From the NCBI RefSeq assembly GCF_001515305.1, contig NZ_LNQV01000001.1, forward strand, positions 62,001 to 126,000: 64,000 nt of DNA, in the 5' to 3' direction. The notes below the pieces were generated by a model, which saw nothing but the letters and a program-made list of their open reading frames with translations, searched no databases and was not told the origin of the DNA. The stretch is from Aquitalea pelogenes (GTDB lineage: Bacteria > Pseudomonadota > Gammaproteobacteria > Burkholderiales > Chromobacteriaceae). Below, one piece after another: positions 55,184 through 64,000 of the stretch (within the stretch, counting starts at the first letter, position 1; every line of letters begins with the position of its first letter). The translations under genes and the position numbers were made by a program.

Positions 55184-56674
55184 TCAGCCCAGGTAGCGGG
55201 CTTGCAAATGCACACGGAAATAGTCCGGATTCAGCGTTTCCCCGCATGCACGGCTTACCAGTTCTGCAGTGGAATAGCGACTGGCCTGGCTCCAGATGTT
55301 CTGCTCCAGCCAGTCAAATACGGTACTCAGCTCTCCAGCTGCAATGCGTTGATCCAGGTCCGGCATACTGCGGCGCATCACGGCGAAGTACTGCGCGGCG
55401 TACATCGCACCCAGTGTGTAGCTGGGGAAATAACCGAAACTGCCGTCCGTCCAGTGAATATCCTGCAGGCAGCCTTGACGGTAATTGCCACGGGTGTCCA
55501 CGCCCAGATAACTTTGCATTTTTTCATCCCACAATGCCGGAATGTCTTCAGGCTCGATATCGCCTTCAATCAGCGCCTTCTCGATTTCATAGCGCAAGAT
55601 GACATGGGCGGGATAGCACAGCTCGTCGGCATCCACCCGGATGTAACCCGGATGCACCCGGCTGTAGAGCAAGGCCAGGTTTTCCGGGGCAAAGGCCGGC
55701 TGCGTGCCCAGATGCTCGCCGATCAACGGTGAAATCAGCGACAAGAAGGCCGGGTTACGGCCCAGTTGCATCTCGAAAGACAGGCTCTGGCTTTCATGGA
55801 TGCCCATGGAGCGTGCACGCCCTACCGGCAGATGCAGCAAGTCGCGCGGCAAGCCCTGCTCGTAACGGGCATGCCCGGTTTCGTGGATGATGCCCATCAG
55901 GCTTTGCATGAAGTCATCTTCCCGGTAACGCGTGGTGATACGCACGTCTTCCGGCACGCCACCGCAGAAGGGATGCACGCTGACATCCAGCCGGCCGGCA
56001 TCAAAGTCGAAACCCAGCAGACCCATCACAGCCAGGCCCAGTTGACGCTGCTGCTCCACCGGGAAGCTTCCTTGCGGCAGCAGCAGCTTCTCCTGCGCCT
56101 GCTTGTCCATGACCTGGGCAATCAGCCCCGGCAGCCAGCTTTTGACCGCAGCAAAGATGCGGTCGATATCGGCGCTTTGCATGCCCGGCTCGTACTTGTT
56201 CATCAGGGCATCGTAAGGCGTGCAGCCCTGGGCGGATGCCAGCAATTGCGCTTCCTGACGCGACAGCTTCACCACTTCGCGGAAGTTCTGCAAAAAGCCG
56301 GTCCAGTCATTGTTGGCACGCTGTTCACGCCAGGCATGTTCACAACGCGCACCAGCCAGTGCCTGGGCTTCCACCAGTTCGGCCGGCAACAGATTGGCCT
56401 GCTGCCACTCCCGGCGCATCTCGCGCAGGCTGGCTTGTTCGAATTCGGTTTTGGCTTCCTGCTCGGCCTGTTGCAGTTCTTGTGCCAGCGCGGGGTCGGT
56501 GAGGGTGGCATGCATCAGCACCTCCAGCTCGGCCTGTGCCGCTGCCCGCGCTTCATTGCCCTTGGCGGGCATCATGGTGGCTTGGTCCCAACCGGCGATG
56601 GCAGCCAGATGGGCATAACGGTGCAAACGGGTAAACCGGGTCAGCAAGGATGCATAAGCCGAGGATTGCGACAT
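55184..56674 (-). CDS. M32-family metallocarboxypeptidase (Taq type)
   Basis: 496 residues with zinc motif H264-E-x-x-H268 in I-I-H-E-T-G-H, plus the family-specific H-P-F-C-G-G near residue 234 and H-E-S-Q-S near residue 298 (third zinc ligand Glu). M32 enzymes trim C-terminal residues from peptides in the cytosol. No signal peptide. It stands alone. Confidence 0.93.
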   Translation of the reverse strand: MSQSSAYASLLTRFTRLHRYAHLAAIAGWDQATMMPAKGNEARAAAQAELEVLMHATLTDPALAQELQQAEQEAKTEFEQASLREMRREWQQANLLPAELVEAQALAGARCEHAWREQRANNDWTGFLQNFREVVKLSRQEAQLLASAQGCTPYDALMNKYEPGMQSADIDRIFAAVKSWLPGLIAQVMDKQAQEKLLLPQGSFPVEQQRQLGLAVMGLLGFDFDAGRLDVSVHPFCGGVPEDVRITTRYREDDFMQSLMGIIHETGHARYEQGLPRDLLHLPVGRARSMGIHESQSLSFEMQLGRNPAFLSLISPLIGEHLGTQPAFAPENLALLYSRVHPGYIRVDADELCYPAHVILRYEIEKALIEGDIEPEDIPALWDEKMQSYLGVDTRGNYRQGCLQDIHWTDGSFGYFPSYTLGAMYAAQYFAVMRRSMPDLDQRIAAGELSTVFDWLEQNIWSQASRYSTAELVSRACGETLNPDYFRVHLQARYLG

Positions 56675-56759
56675 GCAAACTCCAATGGGTGGGCCGTGCA
56701 GCGCAGCCGTTTGTCAGGCGTGGTCTGCTGCTCCGGCAAGGTTGATGGTATGGTGCCCT

Positions 56760-57491
56760 TCAGTGCTGGCGGGTGGTATTACCCGGTTGCATCAGGCCTA
56801 GCGGTTGGGCAGCCTCTTCGGCAAGGTGAATCCGCTCATGCGCCGGCGGGAATGACAGCCAGTAATAGAAGTACTCCCGCGCCAGCTGGACAAAGGCTTT
56901 CTGGTTTTGCGCATCGCTCAGGTGCAGCAGCATGGCATCCACCACCATGCGGAAGCTGTCCGGACGATAGGGTTGGCCCGACAGCAGGAACAACATGGCT
57001 TTGAGCAGGTATTCCCGCTCCTGGATGTCCGCTTCGGGCATACCGTCTTCAAACAGCTTGCCCAGATAGATTTCCAACGAGGGCGGGAAGGTATTGAAGC
57101 CTTGTTGCTGCATGCGTTCGAGCAGGGATGCCAGCGAATCGGCCATCTCCAGCCGTACATTGCGCGTGGTGAAGCCGGAGCGGGAGGTGATTTCCACCAG
57201 CTTTTTGACATCACCAAGCCAGAAATAATAATACTCGCGGGCACAAGTCAGGGCGGTAACCCGGTCTGCCACTTCGGAGTCGTTGACGAAACGCTCCACC
57301 ACCCGGCGAAAAGATTGGGCATCCCGCGACACGCCAACCAGCAGCGGCAGCAAGCGGTCCAGCAACTGGCGGCGCTCTTGCAATACCTGCTCGCTGGCAC
57401 CCTGGCGCAGGATCAGGCGCAAATAGGCATCCAGTGCCTGTTGCAGGGCTTCCCTGTCCATGGCTGGAAGTGCTGAGGCGTTCTCGGTCAT
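56760..57491 (-). CDS. Hypothetical helical protein with two A-R-E-Y-aromatic repeats
   Basis: About 243 residues, nearly all helical, no signal peptide. Two related segments, A-R-E-Y-Y-Y-F-W-L near residue 88 and A-R-E-Y-F-Y-Y-W-L near residue 208, each follow a helix with similar hydrophobic spacing, suggesting an internal duplication of about 120 residues. Start 57491 is the best of several; in-frame ATG codons lie at 57497 and 57539. Not recognised; likely a lineage-specific protein. Confidence 0.6.
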   Translation of the reverse strand: MTENASALPAMDREALQQALDAYLRLILRQGASEQVLQERRQLLDRLLPLLVGVSRDAQSFRRVVERFVNDSEVADRVTALTCAREYYYFWLGDVKKLVEITSRSGFTTRNVRLEMADSLASLLERMQQQGFNTFPPSLEIYLGKLFEDGMPEADIQEREYLLKAMLFLLSGQPYRPDSFRMVVDAMLLHLSDAQNQKAFVQLAREYFYYWLSFPPAHERIHLAEEAAQPLGLMQPGNTTRQH

Positions 57492-57626
57492 TGGCATGTA
57501 CTCGCAAGGTCGGCCTGTGCCGCTGCAGTCTTTCGTCACGCATGTGCGCAGTAAAGACCTGTTTCATTGTGGAACAGGATAAGGGCTTCGGCCAGACGAT
57601 TTCTCCGCCGGCCGCAGCCCGGTCCT

Positions 57627-58733
57627 TCAAGGCTGGGCAAACGTCATGTTGATACGGATGTCGGCGCCAACCATGCGCACATCCTGAATCTTCACCTGCT
57701 GTTTGTCGGCCAGATCTTCCAGCGCAGGCCAGGCAAACAAACCCTGTGCCGTACTGCCAACCAGCGCCGGGGCCAGGAACAGGATGGCTTCGTCCACCAG
57801 CCCGGCACGCACCAGTGCACCATTCAGCCCGGCACCTGCTTCAATCATGAGTTCATTGACACCACGCTCGGCCAGTCGTTGCATCAGCATGGGCAGATTG
57901 GCATGACCGGCATCTTCGGGCAGTACCATCAGTTCGGCACCGCGCTGCAAATACGGCTGATGCCGCAGCGGGTCGGCAATGCTGGTCACCAGCAAGGTAT
58001 TGCCACCGTGGAAAATGCGCCGGTCCGGCGGGGTGACCAGACGGCTGTCCAGCACTACCCGCAGCGGCTGCTGCGGCAGAATGAAATCGCGCACGGTCAA
58101 TTGCGGATTATCCACCAGCACCGTACCGCTGCCGGTCAGGATGGCGCAGCTGCGCGCACGCAGCTTTTGCACATCGTGACGGGCGGCAGGGCCGGTAATC
58201 CATTGGCTTTTTCCATTGAGCAATGCCGTTTTGCCATCCAGTGTGGCAGCAGCCTTGAGCGTCACCCACGGACGTTGCCGCTCCACCCGCGACAGAAAAC
58301 CACGATGAACGCGGCGAGCCTCGGCTTCCAGCAGCCCTGCGGTGGCATCAATGCCGGCAGCACGCAGCATGGCCAGTCCGCGACCGGCAACCTCATGGTA
58401 AGGATCCACCATGGCAGCCACCACGCGTACCAGCCCTTCCCGGATCAGCCGTTCGGCACATGGTGGCGTCCGGCCGTGATGACTGCATGGCTCCAGCGTG
58501 ACATAGGCAGTTGCACCCCGCGGTGAATCACCACGCGCCAGACAGTCCTTGATGGCCTGGATTTCGGCATGATCGCCACCTACTTGCAAGGTGGCACCTT
58601 CACCAATTACCTGGCCATCGCGCACCAGTACACAACCTACTCCGGGATTAGGTGCCGCCCGGCGGGTGGCGGACTCGGCCAGGCGTAGCGCCTGTTGCAT
58701 GAATACATGGTCTTGCGGGGAAAACAACGACAT
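57627..58733 (-). CDS. ribD: Bifunctional riboflavin biosynthesis protein RibD
   Basis: 368 residues. The N-terminal deaminase has the zinc site H-A-E near residue 50 and P-C-x-x-x-G-x-x-P-P-C near residue 76. The C-terminal reductase domain (from about residue 150) has the K-A-A-A-T-L-D-G-K and Y-G-A/E-like G-A-G-L-N-G segments. It converts the first pyrimidine of riboflavin synthesis by deamination, then reduction. The order ribD-nrdR-glyA on one strand is typical of Neisseriales. The frame is open to 58802 but ATG 58733 gives the normal N-terminus. Confidence 0.95.
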   Translation of the reverse strand: MSLFSPQDHVFMQQALRLAESATRRAAPNPGVGCVLVRDGQVIGEGATLQVGGDHAEIQAIKDCLARGDSPRGATAYVTLEPCSHHGRTPPCAERLIREGLVRVVAAMVDPYHEVAGRGLAMLRAAGIDATAGLLEAEARRVHRGFLSRVERQRPWVTLKAAATLDGKTALLNGKSQWITGPAARHDVQKLRARSCAILTGSGTVLVDNPQLTVRDFILPQQPLRVVLDSRLVTPPDRRIFHGGNTLLVTSIADPLRHQPYLQRGAELMVLPEDAGHANLPMLMQRLAERGVNELMIEAGAGLNGALVRAGLVDEAILFLAPALVGSTAQGLFAWPALEDLADKQQVKIQDVRMVGADIRINMTFAQP

Positions 58734-58838
58734 CAACAAGCCTTCCAGCGGAATGAGAATGGCCACGTCTGACTGGCAGGCAGCGGCCGATGGCGTAAGC
58801 AAGCAAGCTGACCGGCAATGTAGCGGTCAGGCTGATAG

Positions 58839-59297
58839 TCAGTGATTGGACTTCTGGATTTCCTTGATGGCGTCGGAGAATTCGGAAATATCCTGAAAAC
58901 TGCGATAGACCGAGGCAAAACGCACATAGGCCACCTTGTCCAGCTTGGCCAGCTCGTTCATCACCATTTCACCGATCTGCCGGCTGGACACTTCACGCTC
59001 GCCCAGTTGCAGCAGGCGGTGGCAGATACGGTCGATGGCATCGTCCACCAAGGCGGTGGGAACCGGGCGCTTGTGCAGCGCACGCAAGAAGCTGGTGCGC
59101 ACTTTCTCGATATCGAATTCGGAGCGATGGCCACCAGACTTGACCACCTGCGGCATGCGCACATCAGCGGTCTCGAATGTCGTGAAGCGCTTTTCGCAAG
59201 CCAGGCAACGACGACGACGACGGATGCTGGCTCCGTCTTCACTGACGCGGGAGTCGATGACCTGCGTATCGGCATTGCCACAGAAAGGACATTTCAT
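58839..59297 (-). CDS. nrdR: Transcriptional repressor NrdR
   Basis: 152 residues: zinc ribbon C3-x-x-C6 and C31-x-x-C34 with D-S-R near residue 16, then the ATP-cone domain from about residue 46. It senses ATP/dATP and represses ribonucleotide reductase genes. Length and position between glyA and ribD are usual. Confidence 0.97.
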   Translation of the reverse strand: MKCPFCGNADTQVIDSRVSEDGASIRRRRRCLACEKRFTTFETADVRMPQVVKSGGHRSEFDIEKVRTSFLRALHKRPVPTALVDDAIDRICHRLLQLGEREVSSRQIGEMVMNELAKLDKVAYVRFASVYRSFQDISEFSDAIKEIQKSNH

Positions 59298-59399
59298 GAC
59301 GTGTCAATCCAGTGTGTTTGATATGGTCTGATGGTATCAGCAAAGGCCACACAGGTTAATGCCTGCAATCGTAAAGCAGCGCCTATTTGCTGCAGACAA

Positions 59400-59427
59400 G
59401 AAAAAAGGCAGCCCGTGGGCTGCCTTG
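59400..59427 (-). terminator. Terminator of glyA
   Basis: AAGGCAGCCC/GGGCTGCCTT hairpin followed by a T-run on the minus strand. Confidence 0.9.
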
Positions 59428-59444
59428 TTGATGCATGCTGGCGC

Positions 59445-60692
59445 TTACTTGGCGTAAACCGGGAAGCGATGGCACAGCGCGGTAGCCTGTTCGGCCACAC
59501 GTGCAATGGCTGCATCGTCGTTCGGGTTGTCCAGTACGTCGGCTACCAGGTTGGCCACCATCACGGCTTCGGCTTCCTTGAAACCGCGGGTAGTGATGGC
59601 CGGGGAGCCGATACGGATGCCGGAAGTCACGAACGGGCTTTCCGGGTCATTCGGAATGGCGTTCTTGTTGACGGTGATGTGACCACGGCCCAGCAGCGCG
59701 TCGGCAGCCTTGCCGGTCAGGCCCTTGGGACGCAGGTCCACCAGGAAGACGTGGCTTTCGGTACGGCCGGAGATGATGCGCAGACCACGCTCGGCCAGGG
59801 TGCGGGCCATGGCGTCGGCGTTCTTCAGCACTTGTTCCTGATAAATCTTGAATTCCGGTTGCAGCGCTTCCTTGAAAGCAATGGCCTTGCCGGCAATCAC
59901 GTGCATCAGCGGGCCGCCCTGCAGGGTCGGGAATACATTGCTGTTGATGCTCTTTTCGAACTCGGCCTTGGCCAGGATGATGCCGCCACGCGGACCACGC
60001 AGGGTCTTGTGAGTGGTGGAGGTCACGAAGTCGGCATGCGGCACCGGGTTCGGGTATACACCAGCGGCGATCAGACCGGCGTAGTGCGCCATGTCGACCA
60101 TGAAGTAAGCACCGCACTTCTTGGCGATCTGGCCCATGCGTTCGAAGTCGAAGCGCAGCGCGTAAGCGGATGCACCACCGATGATCAGCTTGGGCTTGGT
60201 TTCCATCGCTACGCGTTCCATGTCGTCGTAGTCGATTTCTTCCTTTTCGTTCAGACCGTAGGCCACGATGTTGAACATCTTGCCGGACAGGTTGGCCGGG
60301 GAACCGTGGGTCAGGTGACCACCGTGGCCCAGGTTCATGCCCATTACGGTGTCGCCCGGCTTCAGGATGGAGAAGTACACGGCCTGGTTGGCCTGGCTAC
60401 CGGAGTGCGGCTGCACGTTGGCATACTCGGCACCGAACAGTTGCTTCACGCGGTCGATCGCCAGTTGCTCGATCACGTCCACGTGTTCACAGCCACCGTA
60501 GAAACGCTTGGCCGGGTAGCCTTCAGCGTACTTGTTGGTCAGCTGGGAGCCTTGGGCTTCCATCACTGCGGGGCTGGTATAGTTTTCGGAAGCGATCAGT
60601 TCAATATGATCTTCCTGGCGTTGGCACTCGGCCTTGATAGCGGCGGCCAGTTCCGGGTCGAACTTGGCAATCGTCTGGTCAGCTGCAAACAT
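59445..60692 (-). CDS. glyA: Serine hydroxymethyltransferase
   Basis: 415 residues, PLP enzyme that converts serine and tetrahydrofolate to glycine and 5,10-methylene-THF. The PLP Lys is in [14 protein letters not shown]; the start A-x-x-x-x-E-x-x-R-Q and L-I-A-S-E-N-Y segments are family-typical. Start 60692 gives the common N-terminus; an ATG at 60710 adds six residues. GGAAGAG lies upstream. Confidence 0.97.
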   Translation of the reverse strand: MFAADQTIAKFDPELAAAIKAECQRQEDHIELIASENYTSPAVMEAQGSQLTNKYAEGYPAKRFYGGCEHVDVIEQLAIDRVKQLFGAEYANVQPHSGSQANQAVYFSILKPGDTVMGMNLGHGGHLTHGSPANLSGKMFNIVAYGLNEKEEIDYDDMERVAMETKPKLIIGGASAYALRFDFERMGQIAKKCGAYFMVDMAHYAGLIAAGVYPNPVPHADFVTSTTHKTLRGPRGGIILAKAEFEKSINSNVFPTLQGGPLMHVIAGKAIAFKEALQPEFKIYQEQVLKNADAMARTLAERGLRIISGRTESHVFLVDLRPKGLTGKAADALLGRGHITVNKNAIPNDPESPFVTSGIRIGSPAITTRGFKEAEAVMVANLVADVLDNPNDDAAIARVAEQATALCHRFPVYAK

Positions 60693-60812
60693 CTTTGACT
60701 CTTCCATCAAAGGGTTAACGATGAGGCCATTCTACACGAATCGCCCGGTGGAAAATTTTCACGTAAAGCTATTTTGGCAGTATCCGCAAACGCGCTACGC
60801 CATGGTTGTCCT

Positions 60813-61916
60813 TTATTGCCCGCTCAGCTGCGGCAGGTCGTCAGCGGTAAAGAACAGCGGTATTCCGTCACGGCTTTCCGGGTAAACCCCGGCCAGCACA
60901 TGCACATCGCGAACCCGGCATTCAGCCATCAGTTCGCGGAAATTCGATTCAATCAGTGCCACATTGTCCATGGCAGCCAGTGGCCAGACAAAAGCCTCCC
61001 AGTTGCGTTCGTCACCTTCAGCCGACAGGGTGATGTGCAACTCACCGTTGTCATGGGCGGACAGAATGGCCACCGGGTCTTTCGACAGCTCGCGCAGGCG
61101 GCGGATCTGACTGCTGGCAAACACCTGCAAGGCCACCTCGAAGCGGGCGAAGTTGCCAGCCACCAGGGCCTGCATCACCGGCAAGGGCGGACGGGCAATC
61201 GGGAACAGCGTCACACCATCGGTGTGCAATTGTTCGCCCAGGAATTTCATCAGCGGCATGCCCCAGGCACCGACGGCACCACCCAGCTTTACCGGGACCG
61301 CATCGCCCTCCGGCTGGATGGCGACACCCAGCAGGTAGCGCAGGAACACGCCCTCTTCTTTCAGGGTGATGGCGGCACCGTTCAGGGCTTCGCCAACACC
61401 ATCAGCCGCGCTGGTCAAATCACGGGTCAGACGGTACAGCCGGGCCGCATCCATCGCCACTACCGTGTCCGGATGCAGCAACTGACCAAACACGCGGACA
61501 TCGCCATCCGAGCTGATGACGCCATGCTGGCGCAGCAGCGCGTTCAAGCCGTCTTCATCCGCAATGGCGGCAGGCAGCGTTGCCTGGTTCTTGCTACCGG
61601 CCACCAGCACCAGCGGCAAGGCAAACACATGTGCACAGCGCCCGTCCGGCTGCTCGACTGCGGCCCGCAATGCATCCCAGACAATCTTATAAGTGTCCTG
61701 TGACGGCACCATCGCCAAAGCGACCGAAATGGAGAGCAATTCGCCACGTTGCAGCATTTGCGCCATGGCATCGCGAATGGCGACAAACCACATCTCACGA
61801 TCCGCTTCTGTCGTTGCGTTCTGCACCGACAGCGCGTTGTGGATCAGCATATTGGTCAGCGATACCTGCGGGTGGTATTGGCGCGGGTCCGGGAGAGTGA
61901 GAAGCGGCTGCGACAT
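60813..61916 (-). CDS. Conserved hypothetical protein, 367 residues
   Basis: A soluble protein without signal peptide or known motif. It has alternating alpha/beta segments, for instance A-A-A-I-A-D-E-D-G-L and G-V-F-L-R-Y-L-L-G-V-A near residue 195. The C-terminus looks like an enzyme-type fold but no catalytic residue can be named. ATG 61916 has AGGAT upstream. It is a single-gene unit upstream of glyA, in a Neisseriales-type core region. Not recognised. Confidence 0.6.
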   Translation of the reverse strand: MSQPLLTLPDPRQYHPQVSLTNMLIHNALSVQNATTEADREMWFVAIRDAMAQMLQRGELLSISVALAMVPSQDTYKIVWDALRAAVEQPDGRCAHVFALPLVLVAGSKNQATLPAAIADEDGLNALLRQHGVISSDGDVRVFGQLLHPDTVVAMDAARLYRLTRDLTSAADGVGEALNGAAITLKEEGVFLRYLLGVAIQPEGDAVPVKLGGAVGAWGMPLMKFLGEQLHTDGVTLFPIARPPLPVMQALVAGNFARFEVALQVFASSQIRRLRELSKDPVAILSAHDNGELHITLSAEGDERNWEAFVWPLAAMDNVALIESNFRELMAECRVRDVHVLAGVYPESRDGIPLFFTADDLPQLSGQ

Positions 61917-62070
61917 CTTGTCATCCTGCTGAAATCGGGAAAGGCGATATTGTCGCACAGTCAGCCGCTGACGGCTCATCAAGCAAGCGCTTGACTTTCA
62001 ATTTAAAACATAAGAATGTGCTAATTTGCGACAAAAATGGATGTTTTTTCGTTTTCCGAAAATTCAGATG

Positions 62071-62099
62071 TTGACACTCGCACACGGCATCTGGATAAT
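62071..62099 (+). promoter_or_regulatory. Near-perfect sigma-70 promoter
   Basis: TTGACA (62071-62076), a 17-base spacer and GATAAT (62094-62099): perfect -35, five of six at -10. There is no coding gene within 500 bases downstream on this strand. Transcription would begin near 62106. Confidence 0.7.
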
Positions 62100-62105
62100 C
62101 CGTAC

Positions 62106-62197
62106 TCGTTGAGATGCAGCAATTGCTTCTTGATAGTTTCTCCTCTATTTCTCCTTTGTAGACTTGGCGCGGGCCTCACGGCACCGCGCATTTTTTT
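62106..62197 (+). ncRNA. Candidate trans-acting small RNA, about 92 nt
   Basis: The predicted transcript runs from the promoter at 62071 to an intrinsic terminator: GCGCGG (62167) pairs with CCGCGC (62184), followed by A and seven T. Between them lie two copies of TTTCTCCT (62137 and 62148) in a CU-rich, weakly structured stretch, ideal to pair with Shine-Dalgarno sequences. This is the architecture of Hfq/ProQ-type sRNAs; Neisserial sibling sRNAs that repress metabolic genes carry similar CU-rich anti-SD motifs. No reading frame with a ribosome site is inside. Homology to a known sRNA was not tested. Confidence 0.6.
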
Positions 62198-62447
62198 GCC
62201 TACGCGCACCAAACCCCCTTCAAACAATGCTGTAACACAATGTTATTAAAGATTTTTTACAAAACAGCATAATAAATCCGCCTTGCCACAAGCACAGCCC
62301 AAGCTACAACATCCCCCACAACAGCCCTCCGGAACGCCGTCAGCACGCTATCGCTGGACAGCCCGATTCATGCCAATGGGAAATGTTCGAATGTGATTAA
62401 TTGCAGCGCAATTAGCACTTATATATTGTATACAAGTTCAAATTGTG

Positions 62448-62486
62448 ACAAAAAAGAAAAACCGAACATGCGGAAATGTTCGGTCT
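62448..62486 (-). terminator. Minus-strand intrinsic terminator
   Basis: Perfect 9-bp stem ACCGAACAT/ATGTTCGGT (62461-62469, 62476-62484) with a 6-base loop; on the minus strand followed by TTTTCTTTTTTG. It lies 185 bases beyond the end of the GST gene, so the GST message has a long 3' UTR or another short RNA ends here. Confidence 0.8.
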
Positions 62487-62669
62487 TGCAGGAAGAGCAA
62501 GAAGACGTAGCGCCAGAACACGCTACCAATCAGGGAATCCGGTGCGCTTGCGTGACCGGAAATGATGTGACTTGGCGCCGAATTTTAAGTTCACCGCCCA
62601 AGAAAAATCTTATCCTGGATCAAACAGGGTTGTGGCAAATACCCGACAGTTTTACTTGGTCTTCACCAC

Positions 62670-63308
62670 TCATGACAAGGCAGGCCGTGACAGACCCAGC
62701 CAGGCCTGCACGGATGGCCGTTGCCATTGCAAGGCAGCGTAATCTGCCAGTCGCTGCGGCATGGGGTCGCCATTCAGGCGCAAACGGTTGAGCATCAGTG
62801 CCAGATCGACATCGACAATGCTCCACTCTCCAAACAGGGTGTCCGAACCCGGCGGCAGGATCTGCTCGGCCACGCGTAGCAATTTGTGCGCCGCGCGCTG
62901 CGCAGCGTCAGACAAGGGGTGTGCGACTGGCCGGTAGAACACCACCAGCGTGTCACGCTCCTCACGCAGAGGCAGCAGATCGCTGCGCAGCCAGGCCTGG
63001 ATTTGCCGCGCCCGCGCCCTGGCCTGTGCAGACTTAGGATAAAGCGCAGGGTCGGGAAACAACTCTTCCAGATATTCGGTAATGGCAGAGGACTCGCTCA
63101 GCACGAAATCGCCATGCTGCAAGGCAGGTACACGTGCAGTCAGCGAACTGAGCGCATAAGCCGGTGCATGATTGGCCCCGCTGTCCAGATCCAGTGTCGA
63201 CAGGGTGAAGGGCAACTGCTTCTCCTGCAACGCCACATACACCGACATGGCATAGGGACTGCAATACTGGGCATCGACGGTCAGGTGCAGCTTGGTCGTG
63301 GAGGTCAT
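62670..63308 (-). CDS. Glutathione S-transferase (YfcF-like)
   Basis: 212 residues: thioredoxin-like N-terminal domain (Y-C-S-P-Y-A-M-S-V near residue 15, V-P-A-L near residue 60 with the cis-Pro, S-E-S-S-A-I-T-E-Y-L for glutathione binding) and a helical C-terminal domain. It conjugates or reduces with glutathione; substrate unknown. Ends 242 bases before ilvD on the same strand. Confidence 0.88.
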   Translation of the reverse strand: MTSTTKLHLTVDAQYCSPYAMSVYVALQEKQLPFTLSTLDLDSGANHAPAYALSSLTARVPALQHGDFVLSESSAITEYLEELFPDPALYPKSAQARARARQIQAWLRSDLLPLREERDTLVVFYRPVAHPLSDAAQRAAHKLLRVAEQILPPGSDTLFGEWSIVDVDLALMLNRLRLNGDPMPQRLADYAALQWQRPSVQAWLGLSRPALS

Positions 63309-63373
63309 CAGTGACTCACTTTCTACGGTTCAATCAGTCGGGCTTGCCATTGATTACGCAGGCAGGAACAAGC

Positions 63374-63402
63374 AAAAAAAACGGCAGCCGCAGCTGCCGT
63401 TG
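63374..63402 (-). terminator. Terminator of ilvD
   Basis: AACGGCAGC/GCTGCCGTT hairpin followed by a long T-run on the minus strand. Confidence 0.9.
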
Positions 63403-63426
63403 TTACCGATTCAGCGGGCAGCCCGC

Positions 63427-64000
63427 TTATTTTTCCACCTGGGTCACATCACGTACCGCACCGGTATCGGCGCTGGTGGTCATGGCCGCGTAGGCACGCA
63501 GGGCGGCGCTGACCGGGCGCTGGCGATCCACCGGTTTCCAGGCGTCACGGCCACGTGCTTCCATGGCGGCGCGTCGGGCAGCCAGTGCCTCGTCGCTGAT
63601 GGCCAGACGGATGCCGCGGTTGGGGATGTCAATCTCGATGGTGTCACCCTCTTCCACCAGACCAATTGCACCGCCTTCGGCTGCTTCTGGCGATACATGG
63701 CCGATGGACAGGCCGGAAGTACCACCAGAGAAACGGCCATCGGTCAGCAGCGCGCAGGCCTTGCCCAAGCCCTTGGACTTGAGATAGCTGGTGGGGTAAA
63801 GCATTTCCTGCATGCCTGGGCCGCCCTTGGGGCCTTCGTAGCGGATGACCACCACGTCGCCAGCCACAATCTTGTCGTCCAGGATGGCAGCAACGGCGTC
63901 GTCCTGACTTTCGAAGATGCGGGCACGGCCGGTGAACTTGAGGATGGAATCATCCACACCAGCAGTTTTCACGATGCAGCCACGCTCGGCGATATTGCCG
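63427..64000 (-). CDS. ilvD: Dihydroxy-acid dehydratase, C-terminal part (cut by window edge)
   Basis: The frame is open to the window end and reads [15 protein letters not shown] at its left edge, the IlvD motif that holds the last cluster Cys. Downstream are [13 protein letters not shown] and [20 protein letters not shown], the main family signatures. It converts dihydroxy acids to 2-keto acids in branched-chain amino acid synthesis using an Fe-S cluster. The visible part ends at the normal C-terminus. Confidence 0.95.
   Translation of the reverse strand, partial: GNIAERGCIVKTAGVDDSILKFTGRARIFESQDDAVAAILDDKIVAGDVVVIRYEGPKGGPGMQEMLYPTSYLKSKGLGKACALLTDGRFSGGTSGLSIGHVSPEAAEGGAIGLVEEGDTIEIDIPNRGIRLAISDEALAARRAAMEARGRDAWKPVDRQRPVSAALRAYAAMTTSADTGAVRDVTQVEK

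Larger units (their letters stand above)
61917..62669. other. 753-bp gene-free region with RNA signals
   Basis: No convincing protein gene on either strand. It contains, on the + strand, a near-consensus promoter (62071) and a candidate small RNA (62106-62197). Further right are ATGCTGT/ACAGCAT arms (62227 and 62264), a minus-strand terminator (62461-62484) and a TCCGGT/ACCGGA hairpin (62538-62560). The left part is AT-rich. Short open frames on both strands here lack any sign of selection. Confidence 0.5.

Noticed and set aside
62393..62791. 132-codon open frame on the + strand
   Set aside because: It overlaps the 3' end of the GST gene on the other strand and its sequence lacks any protein-like pattern; the 5' part is non-coding with a minus-strand terminator inside.

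Overview
The window looks like a chromosome segment of a betaproteobacterium of the order Neisseriales, most likely family Chromobacteriaceae (Aquitalea / Vogesella / Chromobacterium type). This is inferred from gene content and order (ribD-nrdR-glyA, a minimal ProQ, guaB, dcd, pgsA-uvrC) and from GC-rich codon use. No species marker such as rRNA is present, so the genus is not settled.

Region 1 (1-about 21000) is the structural half of a prophage, all but one gene on the + strand. The head genes resemble Mu: an F-like head morphogenesis protein (cut by the window edge), a G-like protein, and an I-like protease with a nested scaffold. The major capsid protein is lambda-E-like. The tail is siphovirus-like: gp36/gp37-like connectors, tail tube, G/GT chaperones with a -1 slippery heptamer, a 1158-residue tape measure, tip proteins and a fibre module with two tandem paralogues. 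This mosaic is what B3/D3112-type transposable siphophages carry. A block holding a minus-strand GNAT acetyltransferase and a DnaQ/DexA-like exonuclease interrupts the head-tail order. A roughly 50-bp cassette (CCGAACCC motif, GCACAATGC core, start codon 6-7 bases later) is found before both the protease and the gp36-like gene, with its first 19 bp repeated at the end of the tail operon. The prophage appears to end between 20884 and 21010, next to tRNA-Thr(CGT) and two tRNA-Pro(CGG) genes.

Region 2 (21000-38840) is core chromosome: rdgC, katG (frameshifted), a 55-residue membrane protein behind a heptanucleotide repeat and a Fur-box-like site, ygiD-type dioxygenase, class 1A pyrD, feoAB, dcd, ychJ, a lipoprotein, cysK, a voltage-gated K+ channel, glycerate kinase, proQ, tRNA-Leu, tyrB and an NdpA-type nucleoid protein.

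Region 3 (38840-46860) is an AT-rich chaperone-usher fimbrial island: two pilins, a chaperone, an usher and three tandem tip-adhesin-like genes, two of them decayed. It ends at tRNA-Cys and tRNA-Gly.

Region 4 (46860-64000) is core again: pgsA, uvrC (frameshifted near its 3' end), guaB, an AraC/GyrI pair, a hydrolase, an HDOD protein, an M32 carboxypeptidase, ribD, nrdR, glyA, a GST and the C-terminal part of ilvD. A 753-bp gene-free gap at 61917-62669 holds a strong candidate small RNA. The katG and uvrC lesions are both single-base losses that leave the same octamer AAGCGCGC, which points to a shared sequencing or mutational cause.
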